Assembly: GCA_032433765.1 (NCBI GenBank)
Contig: JAVIAB010000059.1
Location: 60,539,582 to 60,603,581, forward strand
Direction of reading: 5' to 3'
Length of the DNA stretch: 64,000 nt
Origin: Megaustenia siamemsis
Lineage: Eukaryota; Mollusca; Gastropoda; Stylommatophora; Ariophantidae
The position numbers were made by a program, and so were the translations under genes. The first letter of the stretch is position 1; each line of letters opens with the position of its first letter. Under the pieces are notes generated by a model. It was not told where the DNA came from and searched no databases. It was given only the letters and a program-made list of their open reading frames with translations. Below, piece after piece: positions 11,190-22,732 of this stretch.

Positions 11190-12340
11190 ACTGGGCTAGA
11201 GATGTGAGTCATGGTTTTCCTCGGATATTCTCGATCTTTCGAGCGGAAAATTTGAGCACCTAAAGATTCGTTGGGTGTGAAGCGATGATGATTATAACAT
11301 GACATACCATATAGAATATCCCAATACTACATCAACGGCTCCGACTGAGGAGGATGAATGAAGCAGCTGTACTGTTATATATAGTTAAGGAACTTTTTAT
11401 CTTGTCTTTTCTGTTACTTGTCCTCAGATTTTTTTATCAACTCTTCTATGATTGTAGTTGCATCTATTTTTATCTCCGTTTCCCATGCGACACGATCCTT
11501 TGCTAGAATCTTTCAGTACATTTCGCTGATGAAGACACTATTCTAGTATGCGTTACGCTTCTCTTGTCGTCCTTTTTCTGATGAAGGCCTATTGCTGAAA
11601 CGGCACATTTTGCTGTGTTTTACTTTTAATTTAGCTGCCAAACATAATTGTACGTTGATCTACAATGATGATATACAATGATGATATACAATGATGATAT
11701 ACAATGAGGATCTACAAACATATCTAGACCTAAGTTTGGAGTGCCTGTAGATCTCCTGACAACCTTTCAGTGCACCATTCAGTCATTTCTTGGGGATGCA
11801 ATTAATATTCCTTATGCTAAAATGAAATATTTATTGACAATTCAAACCGCATCTCATTATGTTTGTTTCTTTCTTTCTCAGGTGGTGGAGGGGGAGTCCT
11901 GAGCGGTCTAAATGTAACCCTTCAGTCTGAGGGTAGAAAGGTCCCTACTTCGAATTCGACTGTGAAAATTGTTCTCTTATAATCTATAGTTTCTTCGTGG
12001 CTTTACACTCACTCTAGTCACTGAGTTGTGAAATCTGATATCTAGATTTGTTAGGCAGCGGCGAGACATACAAGGTGTAGAAGAGTTTATCTTTATTTCG
12101 TTGTTCGATTGTGTTGTTCTCGTTTTTTGAAGAAGGTCGCATGCATACCGAAACGTCTGTATATCGTTGCCTTTATTTTGTTGTAAAACTGTCATTATAA
12201 TTTGTAGAAATGTAGGTTACACCTCATTTCTTAATCCTATTTTTAGTGCTCCTAATGTTACAAGTGGTAATGTTTTGTACTACAAAATGTAACAAGTGCG
12301 CCACAGGCAAGTGTGGTCAACAACACTTACTAGACGCTCG
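11190..12340. other. Unassigned, with two hammerhead-like motifs
   Basis: No gene seen. Two stretches resemble hammerhead ribozyme cores of the kind found in Penelope-like elements (11577-11608 and 12133-12170; see findings). A GATATACAATGAT triplicate lies at 11668-11705. The stretch 11880-11970 has a weak tRNA-like look (TGAGCGGTCTAA, then TTCGAATTCGAC) but no reliable fold, so I do not call it. Confidence 0.35.
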
Positions 12341-12790
12341 ATCACTGACAGTGGCCGGTGCCAGAGTCACGTTTTAACAATCTGGCACTGACAGTGGCCG
12401 GTGCCCGAGTCACGTTTTAACAATCTTGCACTGATAGTGGCCGGTGCCCGAGTCACGTTTTAACAATCTGGCACTGACAGTGGCCGGTGCCCGAGTCAAG
12501 TTTGAACAATATGGCACTGACAGTGGCCGGTGCCCGAGTCACGTTTTAACAATCTGGCACTGACAGTGGTCGGTGCCCGTGTCACGTTTTAACAATCTTG
12601 CACTGATAGTGGCCGGTGCCCAAGTCACGTTTTAACAATCTGGCACTGACAGTGGCCGGTGCCCGAAACACGTTTTAACAATCTGGCACTGACAGTGGCC
12701 GGTGCCCGAGTCACGTTTGAACAATCTGACACTGACAGTGGCCGGTGCCCGAATCACGTTTTAACAATCTGGCACTGACAGTGGCCGGTA
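12341..12790 (+). repeat. 43-bp minisatellite, ~10 copies
   Basis: Tandem 43-bp units containing CACTGACAGTGGCCGGTGCC and CACGTTTTAACAATCTGG. Copies differ by single bases such as GAGTCACG/AAGTCACG and CTGACAG/CTGATAG. CACTGACAGTG is itself an imperfect palindrome. The array ends about 170 bp upstream of the inferred acceptor of LRR copy 2. Confidence 0.95.
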
Positions 12791-12976
12791 AATGTAAACT
12801 ATTGTAAAAATATAACAATCAAAACCAACCCCTAGATCTGTGCAAAAAGAGACTCATATATACAAAGAAAATAGAAAGTGTATATTTCTTTTTATAGAGA
12901 AAATTGTCACGAGTATTCAAGCAACGAAAATAACCATCTTTATTACTCTCATCTCCAGGTTTGTTTAAAGTGAAGA

Positions 12977-13051
12977 ATGAACTTCGTAGTTTTATTGTTA
13001 AAGATTGTATTCATGTTTAATCTTGTCCTTGGAGATGCCTGTCCTTATAAG
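12977..13051 (+). CDS. Secreted LRR protein copy 2, exon 1 (signal peptide)
   Basis: ATG at 12977 opens 25 codons, MNFVVLLLKIVFM...LVLG followed by DACPYK, then a GTATGT donor. The hydrophobic run of about 15 residues ending LVLG is a signal peptide, with likely cleavage before DACPYK. The ATG was chosen because copies 3 and 4 start at the same place, exactly 25 codons before the donor, and all end D-x-C-P-Y-K. An acceptor-like CATCTCCAG lies 19 bases upstream, implying a further 5'UTR exon. The intron is phase 0. Exon 2 completes the N-cap at 13935. Confidence 0.85.
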
Positions 13052-13184
13052 GTATGTTGTACATAGCAATGTATTATTATGTTGCTGTAATGTTAAGTTT
13101 AATTATATGGTAAATGCAGTTCAAAACGTTGATAGTAAATAAATACATCTACATAAGGTCACACAACATATATATCATTAAGGC

Positions 13185-13768
<584 letters not shown>

Positions 13769-13818
13769 AACTTCAATATGAGTAGGGCAGATGGAGATAA
13801 ATATTGATTAGTAATTAA

Positions 13819-13821
<3 letters not shown>

Positions 13822-13901
<80 letters not shown>

Positions 13902-13903
13902 GG
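13822..13903 (+). repeat. ATTG/TTGA tetranucleotide array
   Basis: About 20 copies of ATTG with one variant, between the GATA array and exon 2 of LRR copy 2. Confidence 0.97.
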
Positions 13904-13934
13904 AAACGACAAAATATATTTTCCCCCTCTACAG

Positions 13935-14042
13935 GAGTGTGACTGTGTAGGAACAGACATCCAGTGCAGTTATCGGAATTTGAATACGATGCCACAGAAA
14001 GTGTCCAACAACAGCTTGTCCTTAACAACTTTATACTTGGAC
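13935..14042 (+). CDS. Secreted LRR protein copy 2, exon 2 (LRR N-cap)
   Basis: Between CTCTACAG and GTAAGT, 108 nt encode 36 residues beginning ECDCVGTDIQCSYRNLNTMP and ending LTTLYLD. With CPYK from exon 1 the cysteine pattern is C-x3-x-C-x-C-x6-C, the classic LRR N-terminal cap. The frame is phase 0 on both sides. The matching exons of copies 3 and 4 are also exactly 108 nt and share the core AMPQKL. Confidence 0.9.
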
Positions 14043-14370
14043 GTAAGTATTGAATCTTCTCTACCTAATAATTATTTTTATATTCTATACTTGTACTATT
14101 CAACTCTATTTTATATTCTGTCCATATATTTGCCAACTGTTTTAGCATTTATACTTATAAGAACAATTGTATCTAAGCTTCTTAATTTTATGAGCACCTG
14201 GCCAGGATGATTTGCAGTTTTTGTTTCTAAGCGCACAAGGTGAAAGTGTTTTAATAGTCTTGATTAGCTCTTGTTCCTTATGTTTTATTTAAGAACTTTC
14301 TGGCTGCACTCAATTTGTGTACTCGGTACTTCTACTTGCACCCTCTTTGTTTGATTTTCATTGGAGAATA

Positions 14371-14710
14371 TAGAAGTACATACATTGGTGATTTGATGAG
14401 AAGAGACAACAAGAGCATCTCAAAGCAGGATCTCAAATGGAACCAGATGGTAAAAGAAAAATAGGTGGTTCTAGAGAAACACTTAAAAAACATTGAGGCT
14501 ATAGGCAATAATAACAGACATCAGATCCCTATCCCAGATTGAGCGACTCTCTCAGAACAGGGATATGTGGCGAAATGCAATGCGTGTCCTGTGCAAGTGC
14601 CTGACACTTTATACATAACAAAAGTCCATTGGACACAAGAAACTAGAACTTCTGTTTTATTTACCGTCTTTGGCTTGAAAGAACAATAGATAGAGGGAGC
14701 TGCTGTTGGA
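14371..14710 (+). mobile_element. Decayed LINE-A-like 3' fragment
   Basis: Reads RRYIGDLMRRDNKSISKQDL then broken frames, with later CTCAGAACAGGGATATGTGG matching the QNRDMW segment of LINE-A. It is older and more diverged than the other copies. It lies in intron 2 of LRR copy 2. Confidence 0.55.
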
Positions 14711-14992
14711 TGCATCCATATCGTTGTCACTTGCTCGCTTAGGCTAAGATGTCACCAACACTTTGGTCTCTAGTTTGTTATCATTTAAGTTGTTTGCTTT
14801 CTTTTTAACTGTTTAGGTTAGACTATCTACTAACTTATTTGTGAGTTTTTTTTTTCTTACAGGATTTAGGTTTAGTGAGACATTTTGTTAACTGAAAATT
14901 TGACACAACCATCCCTCCCCCCCCCCAACCGCCTTTTTTTTCTTTACCCACAAAAACAAAGTCTCATAACACTCGAAAAAACATAATGATAT

Positions 14993-15056
14993 GCAGGATT
15001 ACCCATCCATCCATCAATCCATACATACATCCATCCATCCGTCCTTCCGTCCGTCC

Positions 15057-15110
<54 letters not shown>

Positions 15111-15112
15111 AT
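14993..15112 (+). repeat. CATC/CGTC/TGTC microsatellite
   Basis: CATC repeats change to CGTC, then TGTC, then TATC over 120 bp, directly before the LINE-B1 copy. Confidence 0.95.
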
Positions 15113-15710
15113 CTTGTCAACGTTTCAAATACTTGGGAACAATAATAACATCAGATGGGAGATGCAACACAGAAGTGAAAAGCAGAATAGCTTAGGCCAA
15201 AATAGCACTTTAGAAAATGAAAAATATCTTATGCAACAAATCTGTCAATAAAAATGAGAAAGAGAGTTCATCGGTGCTATATAGAACCAATTCTGACCTA
15301 TGGAAGCGAATCATGGACAGTAGACAAACAAATGAAAAGACGATTAGAGGCCACAGAGATGGGATTTCTCAGAAGAATGTTGAAAGTTCCCTAGACAGCT
15401 AAAAAGACCAATGAGGAAGCTCTCAAAGAGGCCAACACAAAAAGGGAGCTCTTAAAAAACATCAGAAAGAAGCAATCAACATTTTTCGGGCACATCATGA
15501 GAAGAGGAAAGTTGGAATACTTGGTTACAACTGGCAAAATAAAAGGAAAGAGAGATCGCGGACGACAAAGAGAGAAAATACTGGAAAGCTTGGCGTCAAT
15601 GCATAGAAAAAAGTTAACAACATATATGATACGATGCACTGTAGATAGAAGATTGTGGAGGGACATGATCACCTACGCCAACCGGTATAGCAAATGATGA
15701 TGATGATATC
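15113..15710 (+). mobile_element. LINE-B1 3' fragment
   Basis: Starts in the post-RT region (QRFKYLGTIITSDGRCNTEV), continues through SESSVLYRTNSDLW-type shifted frames, FFGHIMRRGKLEYLVTTGKI and GKRDRGRQREKIL, and ends in GAT repeats. It is 5'-truncated and frame-shifted. It lies in intron 2 of LRR copy 2. Confidence 0.85.
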
Positions 15711-16123
15711 TCGATAACTGCTTCAACTTTTAAAATAATAAATTGTAAATTTCTATTTTAGATACTAATTATACTTGAGACTGTAATCTTTTTAATATTC
15801 TAAGTTTAAAATGCCGTACAATATTTGTATTTACAGTCCGCTAAATCAATTAGCATTGAGAATATCACATACGCGAGACGTTTCTTATTGTGGTCTAAAC
15901 ATATTATTTCGTCAAAATAGTTTCGACTCGTTTGAGGTGTTGTTATAGTGACCATGAATTAAAACAATACCAACCTTTTCTTGATGATATTTACATGAAT
16001 TACCCTATTTGTTCAGGATAACAAAGTTTTATCGCTCGGAAACTCTTACTATACTACTATTGGTACTACTATGTAAGAAGACACGTGTTTAAGACATTCT
16101 AAAACGATAACTTTTATCAACAG
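15711..16123. other. End of intron 2 of LRR copy 2
   Basis: AT-rich, with no repeat recognised; it ends in the acceptor TTTTATCAACAG. Confidence 0.6.
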
Positions 16124-17407
16124 GGAAATCAGATCACAACAATCCCAGCTGGAAGTCTACCGGCGAACCTCTCAGTCATTTCTATCGCGAGCAACCCTAT
16201 CAAGACCATAGACGACACCGCCTTTGACGAGTCCATCTACACACTACAATATTTATCCTTCTCAGATGCTCAGTTCACACAAATTCCTGAAGCCGTGTTT
16301 CATTTGAAGGCTCTCAAACGTTTAGAAATCGACGATACCAACATTCTTGTGTGGAATGAAGACGGCAGGAACCAGCTCGGCTCTACAATTGAGATTCTTA
16401 GTTTTTTAAATGTAGGTTTAATATCCTGGCCTACATGGATGAAGTCAATGACTAATTTAACAGAACTGACAGTATCTGGATGTTCTATCTCCACCATCCC
16501 AGATGATGCTCTAGGTGTGATGGCTAGCAGCTTAACCAATTTAGATTTGTCCGACATCGGCTTAACTGCACTTCCAAAGTCAATGTCATATTTTACTGTC
16601 TTAAGATTATTAACTCTGAATAACAACAAGATAATTGACGTGACCTGGCTGCCACAGTTAAGCCCTATCACTACCTTATATCTTGAACATAACAAAATAA
16701 CTGATGCGCACAAACTGAGCAATGCCTTAAGACCTTTTGCAAATACACTCAGCCAATTTGATATTCAACACAATTCACTCACATCCATTCCTGACGTATC
16801 GTTCTTGGCACTGATATCAATTATCACATACGAGTTCAACCACATTTCTGACGCTAATTCTGGCTCACTTCCCTCTAATCTCACTGGGTTATATATGGAT
16901 AACAATTTACTTGCTTCTATTCCTAGTATCATGGATAACCTAAAACTTCTGTCGCAGTTATCTCTAACCGTGAACAACATACACATTGTTCAAGGATCTC
17001 ACATACCGATTTCTGTAACAGATTTGGATTTAGATTCCAACTCAATTTCTCAGTTGACTCGATCTACTTTTCCACAAAATTCTAGCTTAAGTGTTTTGAC
17101 TTTAAGCAATAACCCCCTGTCTACAATTTCTCTCGACGCTTTCAGCAACATTCCTCTCCTTACACAACTAAACATTCAGAATACTAAACTAACTCGTTTA
17201 CCTCTAGCTCTCGCTTCTTTGACAAAATTATTTTATGTTGACGCTTCTAACAGCAAAATTCTAGTGTGTACGTGTCAGGAACAGAGTTTACGGTCATGGA
17301 TTATATCTGTCTATGGTTCTAATGGCGTTGTAATAGGGGACTGTGGAGTGACGAGTATTTACTCATTCTTTGAAGTGCTGAGTCCAGAATGTCCGCAGAT
17401 GTCATGA
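16124..17407 (+). CDS. Secreted LRR protein copy 2, exon 3 (LRRs and C-cap)
   Basis: Begins GNQITTIPAGSLPANLSV after ATCAACAG and ends at TGA. The 427 codons bring the full protein to 488 residues. The LRR solenoid spans roughly residues 62-440 (for example LTNLDLSDIGLTALPKSMSY and VTDLDLDSNSISQL). The C-cap is residues 441-488 with cysteines at 443, 445, 468 and 484. There is no membrane anchor after the cap, so the mature product should be a soluble extracellular LRR protein. The architecture (signal peptide, LRRNT, LRRs, LRRCT) is shared with many innate recognition molecules and with lamprey VLRs, though without a stalk; a role in recognition is only inference. The frame is intact, so the gene is probably functional. 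Confidence 0.9.
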   Translation, partial: GNQITTIPAGSLPANLSVISIASNPIKTIDDTAFDESIYTLQYLSFSDAQFTQIPEAVFHLKALKRLEIDDTNILVWNEDGRNQLGSTIEILSFLNVGLISWPTWMKSMTNLTELTVSGCSISTIPDDALGVMASSLTNLDLSDIGLTALPKSMSYFTVLRLLTLNNNKIIDVTWLPQLSPITTLYLEHNKITDAHKLSNALRPFANTLSQFDIQHNSLTSIPDVSFLALISIITYEFNHISDANSGSLPSNLTGLYMDNNLLASIPSIMDNLKLLSQLSLTVNNIHIVQGSHIPISVTDLDLDSNSISQLTRSTFPQNSSLSVLTLSNNPLSTISLDAFSNIPLLTQLNIQNTKLTRLPLALASLTKLFYVDASNSKILVCTCQEQSLRSWIISVYGSNGVVIGDCGVTSIYSFFEVLSPECPQMS

Positions 17408-17534
17408 GAATATATGTAAAATTGATCATTTTTAAATTTATTCTCGTCAAACGTCTCCTTCTGAATTGTCTATTATGTTCACAACAGTTAACATACAAAT
17501 ATATTGTAAATAATAAATGTTAAGATCTTCTATA

Positions 17535-17540
17535 AATAAA
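17535..17540 (+). terminator. Poly(A) signal of LRR copy 2
   Basis: AATAAA in TATAAATAAACC, 128 bases after the stop codon. AATAAATG also occurs at 17513. Confidence 0.55.
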
Positions 17541-17658
17541 CCATTCCGATGGACATATTTTACACACTACGGTATTTATATTTGTCTTTGTTATCTTCCA
17601 GCGTCGAGGGAAAACGTAATGTCCGTGTTGTGTTAATTACCTGTAGTAGTGTCTGTCA

Positions 17659-18127
17659 TATCAGCAGGGCTGAAACTAAGAATGGCAAAATGTTACATCT
17701 TCTCAATATTCCTGTATGGTGCAGAAACATGGACATTAGGCAAGAAAACAGAACAGAAAATTGAAGCCTTTGAAATGTGGATTTATAGAAGATTAGGTAG
17801 AATTGGATGGAAACAAAAGATAACAAACAATGAAGTTTTAAAACAACTGAAAATAAAAAGAGAACTGCTGAACACAATTAAGACAAGGCAAATGAAATTT
17901 TTGGGGTATGTTAAAAGACACAACAGCCTACTAAAAGTAATATTGGAAGGAAAAATACAAGGCAAAAGAGGCAGAGGCAGATCAAGACTAACATGGACGA
18001 GTAACATCAAAAGATGGACAAGTCAATCTATGTCAGCCAGCACCATCAAAGCAAGAAACAGAGCAGAATGGCGATCCATGGTAGCCAACCTTCGTTGCGG
18101 AGAGGGCACACGATGATGATGATGATG
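17659..18127 (+). mobile_element. LINE-D 3' fragment with 11-bp TSD
   Basis: Flanked by AGTGTCTGTCA at 17648-17658 and 18128-18138, a clear target-site duplication. It encodes the RT C-terminus: LRMAKCYIFSIFLYGAETWT, MWIYRRLGRIGW, QMKFLGYVKRHN, GKRGRGRSRLTW, ending NRAEWRSMVANLRCGEGT and GAT repeats. The frame is open for 155 codons but 5'-truncated. A second copy is at 35170. Confidence 0.92.
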
Positions 18128-18248
18128 AGTGTCTGTCACCTGTAAGGTGTTCATCGTGATGTTAACTATTTTAATAATACGTCGTCCTCTGGGTCTATGT
18201 GATCACCTCTCGCTGCTGTGTCGGAGCGACACGGTTCTAGGAGGAATG

Positions 18249-18630
18249 GGTACAAATAATAATACATAAATAGTATTATATGGGGAACTTCCGAGGCGAT
18301 AATAGGGAATAATAGAACAAAGAAGTATGTGTTAGCACTCGGAAAAATTGACAGACAAACAACAATAGAAAAAAAACGAAGAACAATATATGGTCCAAAG
18401 TGGGATCGAACCCGTACTCAGTGGCACCGCGCCTTGCCACGAGAAGCCGAACGCTTGGCACACTGCCACGCAGCCAACTAAAAAATTGGCTATTGCAGCA
18501 GTGTCTTACACGATGACGTTCTCAATGACTATAGCATAGGGTAAAGATCACAGACCGGAAATAAATTGTATATTTGTACTTTCCTATTAATGCAAGTATC
18601 TCCCAGTAGGGCTGAATACTTGTGTTGTGT
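18249..18630 (-). mobile_element. SINE-2 (tRNA-derived) with 14-bp TSD
   Basis: TTCTAGGAGGAATG occurs at 18235-18248 and 18631-18644. The minus strand has an A-box-like TGGCAGTGTGCCAAGCG and a B-box GGTTCGATCCC about 50 bases later, so the core derives from a tRNA. About 150 bases precede the tRNA part on that strand, so the element may be composite. Confidence 0.7.
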
Positions 18631-18644
18631 TTCTAGGAGGAATG

Positions 18645-19399
18645 CTGTCTGTTGGTGATCATAATACATGTCCTAAACCTTTTGTTACCTTATATGATCC
18701 AGTACTGGTGTGACTCCAACTCATTTCTTTATATCCTCTTTTCTTATTTTGTTTCTTCTTGTCACATTCTGTATTCGTCACAGACATCTCGAGCTGTTAT
18801 GCCGATAGATTTTTTTCATTTTTCTTTGGCTGCTTAGTCAACGTTTGTTTGCTGATAGTGATTGAAATGAAGAATATTGGCTAAACTAGTGCTCTTCTGA
18901 TTTTTTTTTTCATATATAATTAAGCGTTTATTTTTCATAACGATTTTTAATTGTTTATATTTCCGACGATATCGAAGTTAATAGTGAGACTTGTAAAGTG
19001 GTTCAAATAATAATTATAATTTAGATGATAGTTCATAGTGTATAGTGTTTATAATTTAGGCGATAGTTCATAATGTATAGTGTTTATAATTTAGAATTGG
19101 CGGTGAACAAGATGTCCATTTGACTCTGCTAATAATCAGCCATTTGATAGACATCGTAACTTGTTTGAGAGTTTTAATCTAGCAACTAGATCCCCCTCGT
19201 CCTTTTGCTCATATGGAGACTGGAACTGACACCTGGATCTCCCTCGTCGTTTTGTTCCTTTAAAGACAGGAACTGACAACTGGGGCACGTCATCTAATCT
19301 TCAGCTTTCTCTAGATACTTGTAAAGTCACACTTGGCAGGTTCCTGCCATCAAAGCTCTGATTGCTAGCACTTCGTTCTCATTCTTTTCTTTCGACCAT
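18645..19399. other. Intergenic, unassigned
   Basis: A roughly 40-bp direct repeat (AATTTAGxxGATAGTTCATA) is present twice near 19018-19090. Nothing else recognised. Confidence 0.4.
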
Positions 19400-19658
19400 C
19401 TGGAGATGACTAACCTAAACAGATATTCCCATAGTCCACAGACAATCAGTAAAACTCAACATCTGAAGATGACTAACCTAAACAGATATTCCCATAGTCC
19501 GCAGACAATCAATAAAACTCAACATCTGAATATAACTAACCTAAACAGATATTCCCATAGTCCGCAGACAATCAATAAAACTCAACATCTGAAGATAACT
19601 AACCTAAATAGATATTCCCATAGTCCACATACAATCAGTAAAACTCAACATATTGAGT
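19400..19658 (+). repeat. 63-bp tandem repeat, 4 copies
   Basis: The unit includes ACCTAAACAGATATTCCCAT and CAATCAGTAAAACTCAACAT. As 63 is a multiple of three, one frame is open over all copies (unit MTNLNRYSHSPQTISKTQHL), but there is no other sign of coding. Confidence 0.95.
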
Positions 19659-19886
19659 GAACGAGAATATTCATAAAAATTTGAAGTAGTTGGCCGGACC
19701 TATATTGACAACATGCGCCAACTCTCCAATTATTTACAAATTAAAAACGTATGTATATGTAGGCCATAATAAAAGCTTCATAAAGCAGAATAAACCATCT
19801 TATAAGAATACGGTTTACATCATCTCTCTAACTAGCTACCACTGATTTCTACATAATATAAATCATGCACAACCACTTTTGGTCTT

Positions 19887-20145
19887 TAAAAAAAAAGTAA
19901 AGTACCCCGTCACGCCAAGTGGCGTATAGGGGTTATGGTGTTAGTGACCATCAATTTTACAGACCTTTGGCACGTGAATTTTTGGGAAATGTGGTCAGTA
20001 TTACACCCGTGCCGCTTTACTTTCCCAGAAAAATATCCGGTACCCGTTAAAGGTTGTTTGAACCGGAGCCGTCGGTTGGAATCGAACCCTGCCTCTTGTC
20101 CTTTCTAGTCCAGTTCACTAACCAGTGAGCTATCGCGGCTCCCAT
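19887..20145 (-). mobile_element. SINE-1 (tRNA-derived) with 10-bp TSD
   Basis: TTTTGGTCTT at 19877-19886 and 20146-20155 flanks the element. On the minus strand it starts GGGAGCCGCGATAGCTCACT and has A-box TAGCTCACTGGTTAG and B-box GGGTTCGATTCC, then a unique body ending in CGCCACTTGGCGTGACGGGG and a short A/T tail. Other copies are at 22485, 47346 and 53778. Confidence 0.9.
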
Positions 20146-20155
20146 TTTTGGTCTT

Positions 20156-21200
20156 AAATCGATCTATATTCGTACTCTTCAATTATAAACAGTTCACATT
20201 CTTCTTGCTACATGAACCTCCTGTTATTTAGGCTCAAAGTCCGTAGTTAACTCTTACCATACGGAAGCGTTTTATCGACGCAAAGGAAGAGATTTCAGAG
20301 ACAATATTTTTCATGATTTTAAGAATCAATCTACATATTTATATTTATCTAAAATATAACATACATATGAATTTTTAGATAATTGAACAAGGTATTAGAT
20401 TTCACCATTACCAAGATGATACAAAATATTAAAAAGAATATGATTTGATGGCGTTCACATTAATCAAATTGAGCGTGGTGCACTATGCGGCAAAACGTAC
20501 ACTGCCGAAATCAGCATGCCGCACAGTGCGGCGAAACGTGCGGAAAGAGTTAAGTTATACATGACGTCACGCGTTCATTCAGCTCACTCGCCCCTGCAAT
20601 TCAGTGATATTTCTGGATACTCATTCACCCTAACTCTTTAAGATAACTCAGTTAACATAACTCTGCACACATCTTTATTTCTCGCAGATTTCTCGGTTTC
20701 GTCCCTTGCATTAAACTACATTTAACTCTGTCACACACGTTTGTTCTATAGTTATCCAATTGGCTTACTTTGCAACATCGAGTGTCAGTCTCTGTTTCTA
20801 TTTCCTTACTGGATAATAATACATGTAATGCACGTTGTTTGTTTTTAATTAATTGTCATGCTCAATAGAGATTTGTGCTTCATTTTCTTGCCTTACTGCG
20901 CTCATGACTTATGTTTTGTTTAACCTATTTTTCATATTGGGAACTAACAATTTGTTTCAAGATTTGGTTTTAACTCGTTTCTTGCTGTTGCTAAGAGTGA
21001 TCGGGCATCTTGCAAAAGGAACGCTGCAAGGCTATCTTCTTATGTGAGTGCAATTTTACATACGTGGTCTATGGATGTGATGAATTGTAGTAGAAATATT
21101 TGTCTTACACTTCCGTTGTGGTAGTAATAACCTCTGAGTAGCCAATTGAGAGATTCCTAATGGTAAAGGTTTTAACAGATGCTAACAAGAGATTGTTTAC
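20156..21200. other. Intergenic, unassigned
   Basis: Contains two similar strings, TGCGGCAAAACGT and TGCGGCGAAACGT (about 20483 and 20527), within an imperfect palindromic stretch. No gene recognised. Confidence 0.35.
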
Positions 21201-21204
21201 TCTG

Positions 21205-21420
21205 CCCCCTTCCCTTCCTTCCTTCCTTCCTTCCTTCCTTCCTTCCTTCCTTCCTTCCTTCCTTCCTTCCTTCCTTCCTTCCTTCCTTCCTTCCTTCCTT
21301 CCTTCCTTCCTTCCTTCCTTCCTTCCTACCTTTCTTTCTCTCTTCCTCTCTTCCTTCCTTCCTTCCTTCCTTCCTTCATCTCTTCCTTCCTTCGTTCCTT
21401 CTTTCATTTCCTGTTTTCCT
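21205..21420 (+). repeat. CCTT microsatellite
   Basis: CCTT tetranucleotide repeats, about 30 perfect copies and then interrupted copies. Open frames of repeated LPSF or KEGR residues over this region are artefacts. Confidence 0.98.
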
Positions 21421-22477
21421 TCCTACCTTTCTTTTCTTCCTTCTCCTCCCTAATTCCTCCAACATCCGTACCCTGGCGGTCCAACTGACAGACTCCATGA
21501 ACTTTCTCTGTTGCTCCCTATTTACAGTTATTCATTGTGACTCTACGAAGTTGAGACCTTTCTACTCTTTGCTCTTATCTCTTTTTCTGTTCTCACACTT
21601 CTTTCACAGTATTTTGAAGAATGGTCTTCGCTAGCCTAGAAGATAGAGACATATGAACTAGCCATTTCATTTTGCGTTTGTTCAAACAGTCAAAAGACTA
21701 TTATCACACGCTACGATTGCCTGCTCTATCCTTTGGCAAAATTTGTTCATTAATAATTCGGTCCAAGTAAGAAATTGTCAGAACTTTGCAATACCAGTTC
21801 ATCTCTACAGATGCATTTTATTCTGTATCTGTTGCTCTGCTATAGAGTTCTATTTGTAATGTGTGTGGGAAAAAATGATATTACAAGTGAACTCATTAGC
21901 CAGATTTTGGAGCCAAGAGTGGTGTTCTTATTTTTCCAAATAATTTTAGGCTTGCAGTGGCTGCTGTGGCTTGTTCTTTTCTAGACGATAATTTCTGGTT
22001 ATGTTTTCTATACTTTTTTAATATCTGCCACGGTCGTTGTTTCACTACATTGTCGAAAAGCCCTTTTACTTCTTTTTTCATTTATTTTTTACAAATACCA
22101 AAATTAAGTTTTCCTTGTTACTCAATATATGACAACAATATACAATATTAAATGCTGGTGAAGAGGAAGAAAACCTGATTAAACCAATGACCGGATGACT
22201 GAGTTTTCCCTTCTGTAGTACAATATTGACTGGCCTGGCTGGTGGCGTCTCTACTCAATTCACCTATCTCTATATTATAAAGTTTGTTCTTCTAATCAGT
22301 TGTTGACTTATAACAGCCATTTCCTGAAGCATCCTGATATCATTCCTTTTGTTTCCCACTATCTCTTTACCTACCATTGTTTCCAGTTGTCAAAATATTT
22401 TCTAGCTGATCCTTTCACATTGCTTGGCCATAAACTAATGATTGTTTCCCCTGATGTTGATAATAAGCTCCCAGTTT
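21421..22477. other. Intergenic, unassigned
   Basis: No coding or repeat signal recognised. Confidence 0.35.
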
Positions 22478-22484
22478 AGCATAG

Positions 22485-22725
22485 TAAAAAAGTAGAGCCC
22501 TCGTCACGCCAAGTGGCGTATAGGGAATATGGTGTTAGTGACCATACATTTTACAAACTTTCAGCACATGATTTTTTGGGCAATGTGGTCGGTATTACGC
22601 CCCTGCCGCTTTACCAGTACCCATTTAGGATGGGTGAACCCGGAAGCTGTCGGTTGCGATCGAACCCTACCCCTTGTCCTTTGTAGTCCAGTTGACTAAC
22701 CACTGAGTTATCGCGGCTCCATTTG
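22485..22725 (-). mobile_element. SINE-1 copy
   Basis: Minus strand begins GGAGCCGCGATAACTCAGTG and has GGGTTCGATCGC as the B-box, then the same body as 19887-20145. The flanks AGCATAG at 22478-22484 and 22726-22732 are a short candidate duplication. Confidence 0.85.
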
Positions 22726-22732
22726 AGCATAG

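Noticed and set aside
11880..11975. Exon after TTTCTTTCTCAG
   Set aside because: Good acceptor-like string, but no open frame or paralogous counterpart; the sequence is closer to a weak tRNA-like relic.
19406..19660. 84-codon frame with a 21-residue repeat
   Set aside because: 63-bp tandem repeat whose unit is a multiple of three; no start context, splice sites or flanking coding.
20060..20140. tRNA gene candidates (also at 18383-18480, 22640-22720, 50672-50750, 53780-53850)
   Set aside because: A and B boxes are present, but each is the head of a dispersed SINE with a shared body and target duplications.
21105..21453. KEGR and LPSF repeat frames
   Set aside because: CCTT microsatellite read in different frames.
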